DNA of 64,000 bases from Cordia subcordata. Its lineage: Eukaryota; Streptophyta; Magnoliopsida; Boraginales; Cordiaceae. The notes beneath the pieces are model-generated. The model was given only the letters and a program-made list of their open reading frames with translations, searched no databases and was not told the origin of the DNA. A program made the position numbers and the translations under genes. Position 1 is the stretch's first letter. Every line of letters starts with the position of its first letter. Location: contig JAPTOF010000008.1 of NCBI GenBank assembly GCA_028554755.1, positions 12,278,501 through 12,342,500 of the forward strand. Reading direction: 5' to 3'. This document shows positions 45,551 through 56,917 of this stretch, piece after piece.

Positions 45551-47840
45551 CTCAATGCTCCCCACCGCAAATAGCAACCAAGTCCAAGCAATGCTTAAAC
45601 TTGCTGACTGGAACCACCTTAGTCATCATATCTGGTGGATTCTCATGGGTAGATATCTTCTGCACCGATATGATTCCTTGTGATACAACATCTCTAATAA
45701 AATGATATCTGATATCAATGTGTTTAGTCTTCTCATGATACATCTGATTCTTCGTCAGATGTATTGCACTCTGGCTATCACAAAAGACTGTACTTGTATC
45801 TTACTGCAGTCCAAGATCACGAACCAGGCCTTGTAACCACATGGCCTCCTTTACAGCTTCTACAATTGCCATGTACTCCGCTTCAGTAGTCGACAATGCC
45901 ACAGTAGACTGTAATGTCGCTTTCCAACTGATAGCACATCCAGAGAGAGTAAACACGTAACCCGTTAGAGATCTTCTCTTATCAAGGTCACCCGCAAAGT
46001 CTGAATCACAATAACCCATCAACCTCGCGCAATCTCCAGTCATCTTGTTAAACAGTAAACCTACATTTGCAGTGCCACGCAAATATCTTATTATTAATTT
46101 CACCGCTTCCCAGTGTGCTTTCCCAGGTGATGCCATATACTTGCTCACAACACTAACTGCATGTGAAATATCAGGACAAGTGTACACCATAGCATACATC
46201 AAGCTACCAACAGCACTCGAGTATGGAACATGAGACGTATGCTCCATCTCCTCCTCAGTTTTAGGTGACAAATCTGCAGACAACTTGAAATGAGCAGTAA
46301 GCGGCACACTCACAGGCTTAGCTTTAAGAATCTCGAAACGCTCCAGCACCTTCTCAATATAACTCTGTTAAGACAAGAACAGCTTCCCAGCATTTCTATA
46401 TCTGTGAATCTCCATGCCAAGAATCTTCTTTGCTGCGCCAAGATCCTTCATCTCAAACTCATCACCTAGCTGCTTCTTTAATTCGTCGATTGCAGACATG
46501 CTTTTAACAGCAATAAGCATATCATCAACATACAACAACAAGTACACAAACAAACCATCTGGAAGCCTTTTGAGATACACACAGCTGTCATAGACACTCC
46601 TTGTGTATCTAGCACCTACCATGAATGTGTTAAATCTCTTATACCATTGCCGAGGTGACTGCTTCAACCCATACAAGGACTTCTTCAGTTTGCAAACATG
46701 GTTCTCCTTACCAGGAACAATATACCCCTCCGGTTGACTCATGTAAATTTGCTCTTCAAGATCACCATGCAAAAACGCCGTTTTCACATCTAGCTGCTCA
46801 AGCTCTAAGTCATGAAGAGCAACCAAGGCAAGTAAAACCCTGATGGAACTATGCTTCACAACCGGAGAGAACACTTCGTTGAAGTCAACACCCTCCCTTT
46901 GTGTATAGCCTTTTGCCACCAACCGTGCTTTGTATCGAGGACCTTCAACCCCTGGAATACCTTCCTTTTTCTTGTAAACCCATTTGAAACCGATAACTCG
47001 CTGTCCCTTAGGCAATTCAACAAGCTCCCATGTTTGATTCTTATGAAGAGACTCAATCTCCTCACTCATGGCACCCACCCACTGAGCAGAATCTTTCCCA
47101 GATATGGCCTCTTTGTATGAATTCGGCTCATGTCCTTCAATTGTTTCGGCAACAGTCAAAGCATAAGCAACAAGATCAGCGTATCCGTACCTTTGAGGCT
47201 CTCTAATCTGTCTCCTTTCTCGCCCAGTGGCAATGCTGTACTTCTGTTGTTCAGGCACATTTTGATCATGTACCTCAGTTGGTTGAGTCGGCTGAATTTG
47301 ACTGCTACTATTGCTAGATGGAACATTTGGAACATCAGCAAATACCTCCACCTGCTCTTTGACACCGTGGTCTAAACCAGCTACCGCTTTCTCCTTTTCT
47401 TGGTCTAATAAAGCAGACTCATTGAATATGACATCCCTATTGATGAGGAAACCTGGAGACTTTGTATCTGTGCACCACAACCTGTAACCTTTCCTCTCAG
47501 ACGCATAGCCTAGAAATATGCATTTCTTTGCCCTCGGCTCCAACTTGCCATCCTTCACATGAGTGTATGCAGGGCAACTGAACACCCTCAATCGAGAGTA
47601 GTTAGCAGGCTTACCAGACCATAACTCAAAAGGAGTTTTCAATTCAATAGCTTTGGATGGAGACCTATTCACAAAGTAGCATGCCGTATTGACGGCTTCA
47701 GCCCAAAAGTCTTGACTCAAACCAGATTGGGAGAGCATACAAAGAGCTTTCTCCACCAGAGTTCTATTCATGCGTTCTGCAACTCCATTCTGTTGTGGTG
47801 TCCTTACACATGTGCGGTGTCTTACAATGCCATGTTTCCT
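45551..47840 (-). pseudogene. Copia D integrase end, reverse transcriptase and RNase H, decayed
   Basis: Minus-strand frame from ERMNRTLVEKALCM (47771) through the RT motifs (DVKTAFLHGDL, KSLYGLKQSPRQWYKRF, LLYVDDMLIA) to RNase H ([25 protein letters not shown]). TAA stops at 46368 and 45801 each sit at a codon that is CAA in B. Upstream, about seven bases present in B (in the EFC region after FDE) are missing near 47846, shifting frame. The end AICGGEH* matches the end of B's polyprotein. Confidence 0.92.
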
Positions 47841-49513
47841 GCATCAAACTCTTTATTGCAATATTCCAACCCATTGTCAGTCCTAAGACGCTTAATTTGT
47901 TTATCAGTCTGCTTCTCAATCAACGTCTTTCACTCGACAAATGTTGGAAACGCCTCATCTTTAGCTTTCAAGAAGTATACCCACACCATCCGAGAGTATG
48001 CATCAATGAAAGTGATGTAATACCTGGCACCTTTCTTAGAAGGAACGTTATTAGAACCTCAAAGATCAGAATGAATATAATCAAGTGTACCTTTGGTGTT
48101 CTCCTGCCCCTTGCTGAACTTCACCCTGGTTTGCTTTCCAAAGACACAATGCTTGCAGAATTCAAGCTTTTCAGTTCTTTGTCCACAAAGCAAATCCCTC
48201 TTATTCAGCTCGGTCAGTCCCCTCTCGCTCATATGGCCCAACCTTTTGTGCCACAACTGCGTAGTGTCATTATCACTCTCCTCGGATGTAACAGCTGCAA
48301 CACCTGTAACTGTACTACCTTGAAAGACATATAGGCCGCCAGTCAAGTTCCTTTTCAAGAGCACAATTGCACCTTTGGTCACCTTTAAGACACCATTCTC
48401 ACTTCGGAATTTGTATCCATGAGAATCCAAACGCCCAAGAGAAATCAAGTTTTTCTTCAGCTCCGGTACATGCCAACACTCGAGAGATCTTGTAATACCA
48501 TCAAACATCTTGATATTTACGATGCCCATTCCCTCCACCTTCAATGAAAGATCGTTGCCTAGAAAAACTTTCCCTTCTCTTTTGGAATAAGAAGAGAACC
48601 AGTCGCGCCTAGGACACATATGGAACGTTGCACCAGTATCAAGAATCCATTGATTATGCCACTGTGATCCACTCACAGTCAAAACTTCCCCGGTACTACT
48701 CGAGTTATCTCCATCACTGTCAGCACTCTCCACCACATTAGCTGAATTCTCCACCTTTTTCTTTCCTTTTTTTAGTTTTGGACATTCTTTCTTAATGTGA
48801 CCCTTTTCCCCACACTCGAAACAGCGTAGCTTCCTTACTCTTGATTTTGACCTTGACTTGCTTTTCTTTCTACTCGAAGATCCCCCTCTATTCTCTGATA
48901 TCCCTCTACTCACTAAACCTTCCCCATGAACTTCTTCCCTATGTCCCGGAATATGTGTTTGAAGATCCTTCGATTTTAATAAAGTAATCACATCTTCAAA
49001 GGTAATTTTATCCCTCCCGTACAACATAGTGTCCACAAAGTTCATATATGAAGGCAGTAAGGAGCATAATACGATCATAGCTTGATCTTCGTCATCAATT
49101 TTAACACCCACATCCTTCAAAGTAATAAAACAAGAGGTAAACTCATCAAAGTGTTGTTTTAGTGACGTACCTTCTTTCATTCTAAGATGATACAATCGCT
49201 TCTTCAAGTAGAGGCGATTGGTGAGAGATTTAGATGCATACAATTCCACCAAAGTATTCCAAGCCTCAACTGCTGTCGTCTTCTCAGCAATCTCCAGCAA
49301 TATTTCATTTGTCACGGACATATGTATTGCACTCAAGGCTTTCGCTTCGAGTTCTTCTCTCACTGCTGGTTCCGTCTTTTCTAGGATCACTTCTTCAATG
49401 ACTTTCCAAAGTCCTTGCATTGTTATAAATGCCTTGAATCTAATCCTCCAAAGACTGAAACTCATTCTCCCGTCAAACTTCTCGATTTCAAACTTTCCAC
49501 CTGTGGAAGACAC
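47841..49513 (-). pseudogene. Copia D gag, protease and integrase N-part, decayed
   Basis: Minus strand, colinear with B's gag: VSSTGGKFEIEKFDGRMSF. The initiator ATG of B is GTG here, so the normal start is lost. The CCHC knuckle CFECGEKGHIKKEC is intact, and the protease region reads QWHNQWILDTGATFHM, keeping the Trp that is a stop in B. The integrase zinc region WHKRLGHMSERG and FCKHCVFGKQ follow. TGA at 48059 replaces the Trp of DLWG. Confidence 0.92.
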
Positions 49514-49616
49514 CTTCGTTTGCACAAAACTCACACTTTGGGATGGAATTTGGCTCAATGGATCACAAAAACGGATTCAGCACGTCGAAAAACCTTAGGA
49601 ACACCCCTGGTCAACT

Positions 49617-49830
49617 TTGGTCAACACCGGTCAAAGTCAAACCTGCTGGTCAAAGTCAACACTGTCCCTAAACATGTACTTCGGAGCAGAATCTGGAAAA
49701 ACAGAGCTCAAAAACGGACTCAGCACGTCAAAAAACGTGGGGTAAGGCTCTGGTCAAATCCGGTCAACACTTGGTCAATGGTCAACAGTCAAAGTCAAAC
49801 CTGGTCAACGCTGGTCAAAGGTCAAATCAG
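49617..49830 (-). promoter_or_regulatory. W-box-like TTGACC array in copia D leader
   Basis: On the plus strand this reads as repeated GGTCAA and AGTCAA words (about a dozen), the reverse complement of TTGAC(C/T). Position relative to gag is the same as in B. Confidence 0.5.
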
Positions 49831-50640
49831 TTTTTTTTTTTTTTTTTTGTGTTTCCTGGACTAGGCCCAATCAAAATAAATAAATACTCTTTTCTTTTCT
49901 TTTTTTTTTCTTAGGCTATACCCAAAGTCCAAGCCCAAAGAAAATTTTTTCTTCTTATTTTGAAAACTACCCAAGCCCAACAACAAAAAAAAACAACAAC
50001 AACCCAAGACCTTCAATGCAAGCCTAACCCAAAACCAAAACAAGCAAACCCGGTCCAGCTAATACCAAACCCACCCAAAGACAAACCAAACCCGAACCCA
50101 ACAACCAATATTCTACCCGAACCCAAAGCCGAAAGCCCGACCCGGAAAGCAAAACCAACTACCCGCGGGTGCTTTCTTCTTTACCCGGTTCCTTAAGCCC
50201 CAAGACCCAAAAAACCCGAGACCCGACCCGGATTTTTTTCTCCCAAAACAAACCACCAAACTTCGCGCCGCTTGCACCAAGACGATCCTCGTCTAACGAA
50301 GACCTTGCCGGTAGCAATTAATTTATGATTTAACGCCAAAAAATGCCTTCTCCATCATGCTTAAAACCCACGAACTTGAAGCCCTATGCCGGCGTCGGTT
50401 TTAGCCCAATTTTTTTTAGCAAAAACACCACCAATCAACTCCTTGATTCAAGAGGAGTCTGTTGATACCTAGTTTGTGCTATTTCGTCGACAAAATCAAG
50501 TTACTAAAATTTGGCAGCCAATGGTGATTTTAAGGCTCTGTTTGGCTTGAAACTTATTTTGGCTTTTCAAGGCACTGTTTGGTTTGACTTTAATTGAGTT
50601 TTGGTTTTTTTTTCCCCCTCTCGTAGCAGAATAAACCTAA
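49831..50640 (-). other. Copia D untranslated leader
   Basis: T/A-rich tracts plus a CCCAAACCC-type low-complexity stretch (49950-50220). The plus-strand 78-codon frame in it, rich in Pro, Lys and Gln, translates that low-complexity sequence and is not a gene. Confidence 0.6.
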
Positions 50641-50652
50641 GCTATGATACCA
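50641..50652 (-). promoter_or_regulatory. Copia D primer binding site
   Basis: On the minus strand TGGTATCATAGC, one change from the Met-tRNA complement TGGTATCAGAGC used by B. Confidence 0.8.
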
Positions 50653-50655
50653 GTT

Positions 50656-50987
50656 TGTTGGGAAAAAATATGCAAACACGAAGAATACGAGAAGAAATAA
50701 CGGATACAAGAATTACGTGGTTCGGCTTTAAAGCCTACGTCCACGGGCAGCAGAGAATAATTCTATTATTGATCACGAATGCTACAAGGCTCTTACTTTG
50801 GTTTCTCTTTCACACATAACATAAAGAGTATTGCCACATATTTATAGTGCAAAGGTTTCCTAAACCCATTAAGCAGAAAAGGCAACTAATTAATTATGTG
50901 CTACAAAAGGTAACAAGCGAATAAGATAATATGCTAACAAGGAAATCTGCTATTCTTGTTGCCCAAGTATACGGGCCACATTCAACA
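50656..50987 (-). repeat. Copia D 5' LTR
   Basis: Reverse complement of B's LTR family, about 11 differences from 45149-45480. A TATAAATA box (minus strand) lies at about 50840-50847. Confidence 0.94.
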
Positions 50988-50992
50988 GTTGC
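50988..50992. repeat. Target site duplication GTTGC, right of copia D
   Basis: Matches 45144-45148. Confidence 0.9.
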
Positions 50993-52224
50993 TTTATTTA
51001 GAAATTGGGCAATTTGTCAATTGGATGTAAATAATGCTTTTCTACATGGGGTTTTGAGTAAAGATGCATATGTCTTAGCCGCCAGGTTTTTTTGACTCAA
51101 AAGCACCTGATTATGTGTGTAAGTTGCAAAAGGCGCTATATGGGTTGAAACAGGCGCCTCGTGCTTGGTTCTCTAGATTAAGCAATTGTCTTGCTCAGTT
51201 GCAGTTTGTTGTTTCAAAATTTGATACTTCACTTTTCATGCGACACTCTTCCATAAGTGTGATGTATGTTCTTGTCTATGTTGATATTCTGATCACAGGT
51301 AGTAGTGCAGATGAAATTGCTTCTATAATTACTCTGGTCCATCAACAGTTTGCTCTTAAAGATCTTGGGCCATTAAACTACTTTGTCGGGGTTCAGGTCA
51401 CACATGCAAAAAAATGGCTTTCGTCTTAGCCAACAAAAATTTATTCAGGAGCTATTAGATCGCACCAACATATTGGGTGCAAAACCTATGTCTTCTCCCA
51501 TAGCTCCGAATCATCAATTGTGCAAAGATACTGGTGATCCTTTCTTGGGTCTTACTTTATATAACGGTGTTATTGGTGCTTAGTAATATCTTACTCTTAC
51601 TCGTCTAGAGATTTTCTTTGCAGTCAACAAGGTTTGTCAATTTATGCATTCACCGACAGAAATTTATTGGTTGGCCATTAAACGCTTGCTTCGGTACTTG
51701 AAGGATACAATTGAATATGGTCTTTATCTTTGGTCATCTTTAGATTTAATACTTCATGCATACTCAGATTCTGACGGGGTAGGATGTTTGGATGATCGCC
51801 ACAGCTCGCATGGTTGTTGTATTTTCATGGGACCAAACCTGGTCTCATGGTCTGCTAAGAAACAGACTACTACTTCGAGATTGAGTACAAAGGCCGAGTA
51901 TCGGGCTATTGCACTCGCTGCTTCTGAACTTTGTTGGTTGCATTCTCTTTTGCATAAATTACAGTTCGTTCACTCTGCTCCATGAACATTGTGGTGTGAC
52001 AACATTGAAGCAACTTATTTAACAGCAAATCCTCTCTTTCATGCTTACACAAAACATATAGAAGTTGATGTTCATTTTGTGCGCGAAAAAGTTTAATCAG
52101 GAGATTGGTCGTGCACTACATATCTACCATTGATCAGATAGCTGACATCATGACCAAAGGTCTTTCCATTGTGCGCTTCAAGACTCTATGACACAAGCTC
52201 ACAGTGTTAGACCCTGTTTCGCTT
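50993..52224 (+). pseudogene. Copia A reverse transcriptase (rest) and RNase H, decayed
   Basis: Resumes with QLDVNNAFLHG, KLQKALYGLKQAPRAWF and LVYVDILITG: the usual YVDD of copia RT is YVDI here. It continues with FALKDLGPLNYFVGVQV, a frameshift near 51415, GFRLSQQKFIQELL, stops near 51583, then QFMHSPTEIYWLAIKRLLRYLKDT and RNase H ([47 protein letters not shown]). TGA at 51983. Ends just before the polypurine tract. Confidence 0.9.
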
Positions 52225-52232
52225 GAGGGGGA
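52225..52232 (+). promoter_or_regulatory. Copia A polypurine tract
   Basis: GAGGGGGA directly before the 3' LTR; primes plus-strand DNA synthesis in the family. Confidence 0.75.
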
Positions 52233-52409
52233 TGATAAGATTCTATCGTTTTAGCTTCTAGTTTTTAAATTATTGTTGTAGATTACTTTCTCCTTGTCAC
52301 TTTTTTTTATTCTTATCACTTTATTTGTAGGAGTTTATATATAACTGAACTGTACGTATATTATTATGCATCAGAAATACAAAAATTATTCCAGCTTGCA
52401 ACTCTTTCA
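52233..52409 (+). repeat. Copia A 3' LTR
   Basis: Begins TGATAAGATTC and ends CTCTTTCA. About 12 differences from the 5' LTR. Confidence 0.93.
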
Positions 52410-52414
52410 CAAAC
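52410..52414. repeat. Target site duplication CAAAC, right of copia A
   Basis: Matches 25604-25608. Confidence 0.85.
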
Positions 52415-53570
52415 CAACAGCTTGTGTCAAGTCGTAGTGGCAGTTGTTGGCGGATGCAAACGGTGTGCAAGTCTTGAAGAGCCAATATTATCGACATGAC
52501 TCCTGCTGTAGCCGCCACCTATGAAGAAGCTCCTTGGCTAATGCTACCCTATAAACCAGAGAGCAAAAGCATGAGCTTCTACAGCTTATCCAAGGACAGA
52601 ATTGTGCGGCGGCGGCCGCTGTCGTGGAGGGTGGTGTTGCGGATCTTGCAGAGGCTAGTTAGTGATGGTGGTAGGACGAGGCTATGATCTGCACATGTTT
52701 TTGTTAAACCCGATTTCGGGTGCCAGAATAAAGCTCCCTTCTTTGAAATCAATTCCATCCTTCCATAAGTGGGTGCAGCGTCGTCGACAAAATAAGAACG
52801 GCAACATCTCAAGTTTCTTCCCACGAGTAGAAATATTATTTTCTACTAATAATTCTCCAAATGGTATAGTTGTGGCAACCGTTTTTCGTGGCGGTGATCT
52901 TGATGACGATGACGACGAGGGTTTGGCATTTTGTAGGCCACAGGACTCGGGATGGACCATATTTGTTGGAGACCGGCCGAGATATTGTCATTATGAAGAT
53001 ATCTTGTTTTATAAAGATAAACTCTACGCTCTAGTTTACAAGTGGAAAGAGGCGGGTGAGAAGTCGGAGGAGGAGATTGAAACTTATGCCATTGGCTTTA
53101 CAGATGACTTCAATATGCCGTTAAATTCGTAAAGATGAGAGGTGGTGATGATTATTATTATTATGATGATGATCATGAGGATAAAGCAGTGTAGGTGGAG
53201 TCAACTAGCGGCGAATTATTACTAGTCTGGAGAATCATTGACTTGTTCTTGGCAGGCAGCCATCCTAATAATCCCGAGTTTGATGTGAAATATTCATGAT
53301 CAACGACATAGCCAGTGATAATAATGCATTAAAGTGTTTGGATGACCAAGCGCTGTTTGTGGGAAGCAGCGGTTCATTTTCCTTCCCAACCACGACGAAC
53401 CATTCATCAATCCACAGGAACTGCGTTTATTTCGTTTTACATCAATTTTCTGTTTACTCTGATGATGTGCTCGATATCGTTTCTCGAGAATCTGGTATCT
53501 TTAACCTTGCTGATGGAAAAGTTAAACTGTTGTTTTCTGTAAAGCTTCTGGTGCTGTCCAAATACGGTTG
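52415..53570 (+). pseudogene. DUF295 (KIB1-like) F-box-type gene, C-terminal part, dead
   Basis: Family landmarks occur in order: PWLMLPYKPESKSMSFYSLSKDRIV (from 52532), a CGSCRG-then-stop-then-LVMV region where the family has CGS..GWL, LHMFLLNPISGARIKLPSL, the IVVATVFRG block, WTIFVGDRPRYCHYEDILFYKDKLYALV, a GELLLVWR strand, and LDDQALFVGSSGSFSF..HRNCVYF near the end. TAG at about 52653 replaces the conserved Trp. Frameshifts are needed near 52610, 53140 and 53290. Such proteins are plant-specific and usually carry an N-terminal F-box; that half is cut away by copia A. I see no intact version here. Confidence 0.8.
53148..53180. repeat. (ATT/ATG)n microsatellite inside the DUF295 pseudogene
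   Basis: Short ATTATTATT then ATGATGATG run between coding blocks, after the stop at about 53130. Confidence 0.7.
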
Positions 53571-53633
53571 GTTTACACCAAAATGTTTTAATCAGTGTCT
53601 CTCTAAATTAGATCTAGCTAGAGATATACATAG

Positions 53634-53821
53634 TGTAACTTATAGACTACATGATAGTCTTGTTTTGAATTTTAGATATATCTGTTTTTATCACATATGT
53701 CGTTGTATCATACATATCGACTTATGTTCTCATTAGGCGTAGCTAAGTTGAACATTTGTCGTATATAAACTTTGGTTAATGGTGGAATTAATATGCAATA
53801 CACATAGCTTAAACCTCTATA
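53634..53821 (+). repeat. Copia E 5' LTR (limits approximate)
   Basis: Starts at about TGTAACTTATAG, has a TATATAAAC word at 53763, and ends where a Met-tRNA primer site (TGGTATCAGCG, 53822-53832) begins. No second copy lies in the window, so the left limit is inferred. Confidence 0.5.
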
Positions 53822-55070
53822 TGGTATCAGCGTTAAACGACTCCGATCTTATTGCTGCCCATTACGACCTCTCCAACTTTGCATCATGACTGAACCTTTA
53901 AGCACCTTCACCACTGCTGCTACCTTGCTTCCAGCTACCACTACGACAACTTCAACACTTCTACTCTGCAACTTCCAACCTACAACGTTAAGGTTTTTGT
54001 AACAATAAACCTTGACTACACCAACTATTTAACTTGGAACAACCAGATTTCCACTTTCTTCGCATTAAACAATCTTGTAGGTTACATAGATGGGTCACGC
54101 TCATGTCCAAACAACGAAGTCCCAACACCAGTGCAGCTACTGATTGGATATGCTATGATCGATGCGTCATGGCTTGCATCACAGCCACTCTTTCTGAAAC
54201 TTTTTGTTCATCGAGTTAATGGGTTTAACTCGGCTGCAGCTATTTAGAAGTTTTTGGAAGAGTTTTTTCTTCAATAATCACTGCCCTCTAAATCCCTCTC
54301 GTGTGCTCAGTTACGCAATACTAAGAAGTTTGGCATGTCTGTTTCTGCATACTTGCAGCACATAATCACTTTACCTTCGTCGTTGGCTACTATTGTGGAT
54401 CAACTCTCACACCTTGATCATGTGCTTGTCACACTTTTTCTTTTAAAAATTTTTTAAAACTTCCCAAGACCTTACGCTTAGGTGAAATAATCTCAACCAT
54501 TTGAACTATCTCTTGATCCCTTATACTTGTCACACTTGATAGACTTGCACCTGAATATCATTCCTTTGTGATGATAATCGAGAACCTTTCTCCACTGGCA
54601 TCTTTTTCCCAACTTCGAGCCATGTTCCTCAGGTATGAACAGAGGCTCTCCTTTGGTGCTACTTTTTCTTCCTCAACTGACCAAGGATTAGTTCAAGCAC
54701 TTAATGCTCAGATGGCTCAGTGTTCTTTGTCTACTGCAGCCTTGCTTGCAACGCTAACCACTTCATGGTCGAATGGAACTCAACAAGCGAAGAACTAATC
54801 AAAACAATCATGCCGACCACAAAATTCTGGCCAGCCTAGATTTAAACCAAATTTGCTCTAAATTTGGACACAATACAGCTTGATGTCAATTTTGCATTAC
54901 ACTTCTTGCGAAAATAACACTCAATCCCCTTCTGGTGGTTCCACAACTCGATTTGTTAGGGTTCATACTCGATAGCCAACAAATTATTCCTCTCAAATGC
55001 AATAGTTTACTATGAAGACTTGGATACCTGATTATAGGTCTTCCTTTCACATGACACCTGATTTGTCTTT
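53822..55070 (+). pseudogene. Copia E gag to protease, truncated and decayed
   Basis: ATG at 53887 (MTEPLST), then in shifted frames LDYTNYLTWNNQISTFFALNNLVGYIDGS, a UBN2-type copia gag related to A's. Further pieces read GYAMIDASWLASQPLF, YLQHIITLPSSLATIVDQL and YEQRLSFGATFSSS. The remains of the protease (WIPDYRSSFHMTPDLS, with Tyr-Arg in place of the catalytic Ser-Gly) end at about 55066 in a T-rich tract. No integrase or RT follows, so the element is truncated. Confidence 0.75.
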
Positions 55071-55379
55071 TTTTTTTTAAAATAAAAATAAAAAAGGGCT
55101 TCCCCTAAGCTTTTGTTTCAAAAACAAACTAGCATGTAAAACATATGGTAGAGGAACCAACAAATAAACCACTTTACAAAAACTGATGCTAATCTCACTT
55201 ACAAATGAGCCATCAAAAAACCTGCCTACGAACATATGGAAGCCCCAATTGATCTATTTGGAGGAGTCTCATAAGACGATGGAACATTTCAAAGGCCGAG
55301 AACCTTTGAACCCTAAGATGAGGGAACATCTCAGACGCCAAAAATCTTTGCAATCTGCCTATTACGTCCTTATTATCAA

Positions 55380-55825
55380 CTTGGAGCTATGAGCTCCTTA
55401 CTATATAAATATCGAGAGTCATGAGCCATCACATATAGAGCCATGATTCCTAATCATGTTGGACAACTCAACAATCAACTATCATGTTGTACTATGTTCT
55501 ATTATAAATGAATGAAGGATATTACGATTATATCTTTCCTTTTGATTTTCCAACAATTTCCTTCCTGCAGAATATGAGTCACACAACCCCTTGTCTTCCT
55601 AATAATAATTATAGCTGCCTGTAACTTATAACTGTTAGAAAATTAGGACGAAAGATATACAAGTAATATTTTCCATTCATGACAATGGAAAATAATATAG
55701 TATAATAGTTTGTTGGAGCATCATCTCTCTAACATTAGTCTGAATTCATGGGTCTATGTCTCATGGCCCATGATCCTTTTGATAGTAAGGAGCTCATAGC
55801 TCCTAGAGCTTATATTTAGCTCTTG
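55380..55825. repeat. Pair of inverted LTR-like arms
   Basis: 55380-55556 ends ..TTTTCCAACA. 55627-55825 begins TGTTAGAAAATTAGGACGAA and, inverted, matches the first arm, including the shared word GGAGCTCATAGCTCC/GGAGCTATGAGCTCC and AGTAAGGAGCTCATAG near the outer ends. The TG..CA ends suggest two diverged solo LTRs facing each other about 70 bp apart, or one element with long inverted ends. Confidence 0.45.
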
Positions 55826-55829
55826 ATAC

Positions 55830-56915
55830 ATTGCTTTTAAGTTCAAGCTTTACAATGAGTACAACATACATATTTATAAAATGATGTCTGTCAGAGCAAA
55901 GCTTCAATATAGTCTAGATTTTGATCTTGATAAGGAGCATTCTATTGTGCCAGTTTAGGTTTCTTTTCCCAATATCAAATACAATCTATATGAAAAATCT
56001 GTCTTGGTATTACTGCCAAAAGGCGTGGGAAAGCCCTTACTCATGGATGATCCCAGGTCTAAAGGTCTAAGGTCTTCGTGTCCTCATGTTTGTGTGGAAT
56101 ACGACTGGTTAAAACCGCCTATCAAATCTGTGCATGTTCACTTGTTAATTTATGGATTCTAGGGCTTTTTTTGTGAATTATATGTGAATCTTGAGCGTTT
56201 GATGCTCCTTGGAATTTGCAGTTTCCTCTAAAGAAATTGTACTAAAAATGCAGTCTCTTTGCAATTTTAGATTCATATGGGCAAGGTTTGGATTTTTCTA
56301 TTGCATTTAAGCATTTGCAATATTTTTGACTCTACAACTGTATATTGTTAGTAAGCTCTTCATCTAGACTTTAGGTGGAATTTCTTTCACAACTTTTGAC
56401 TTTTTCCTCATTTCCTCCCAACTTTTTCCTTTTCATGGATTTCTCCATAACAGTGTTTTGCTTTATGGGTCTAGCCTTTAGGTATTTAGCTTTGAAGTTT
56501 CATAAGTACCGCTTTATAGACACATCTAATGTACTTTTATTTCATTTTCTTTAAGTTTCATAAGTAGAGTTTAAGTAGAATGATGATAATCTCTGCTTTT
56601 GGCTGGACATTGTGCCTTATTGCAATGACGCTGAAGGTGCTAAGAAGGAGTATAGTTTGTACCAAATCATGCCAATTTTCTACTTTGTGAAGTTAGTGTG
56701 TGGAATAGGAAAGGAATTAATGGCTTGATTAAATGCTTTCCGTGGATAGTTTTAAAAAACGTCACAAGTTAGCAATACGACTAAGAATGATCTGGGGATT
56801 TTTTCAGCTATCCAGGTAACTTGTGAAAGTTTTCAGGAGTCATGTTGGGGTAAGCCAGATCTTTTAACATATTATAAATCTTTAATTACTCGATTTTAAA
56901 CTGGATTCACCAGGC
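55830..56915. other. Intergenic stretch, no recognisable gene
   Basis: Mixed composition, many stops in all frames. Nothing supported beyond the phosphatase exon that follows. Confidence 0.4.
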
Positions 56916-56917
56916 AG

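Larger units (their letters stand above)
45149..50987 (-). mobile_element. Copia retrotransposon D (same family as B), minus strand, inserted in A
   Basis: LTRs of 332 bp at 45149-45480 and 50656-50987 are the reverse complement of the LTRs of B. A GTTGC target duplication flanks the element. It lies in A's reverse transcriptase between the VVLTVA and VALF codons. Gag-pol is colinear with B and about 90% or more identical by eye. D is longer than B (without C) by about 260 bp, mainly in the leader before gag. LTR divergence is about 3%. Confidence 0.95.
25609..52409 (+). mobile_element. Copia retrotransposon A (outermost, carries two nested insertions)
   Basis: Short LTRs (about 175 bp) at both ends, a tRNA-Met type PBS, a polypurine tract and a 5-bp target duplication define the limits. 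Coding order gag, protease, integrase, reverse transcriptase, RNase H is that of Ty1-copia. Removing B (27123-43686) and D (45149-50987) with their duplications leaves about 4.4 kb. The LTRs differ at roughly 7% by eye, making this the oldest layer. All coding parts are broken. Confidence 0.93.

Noticed and set aside
47712..49864. Plus-strand ORFs of 100-180 codons in copia D
   Set aside because: Antisense of the clearly coding minus-strand gag-pol of D.
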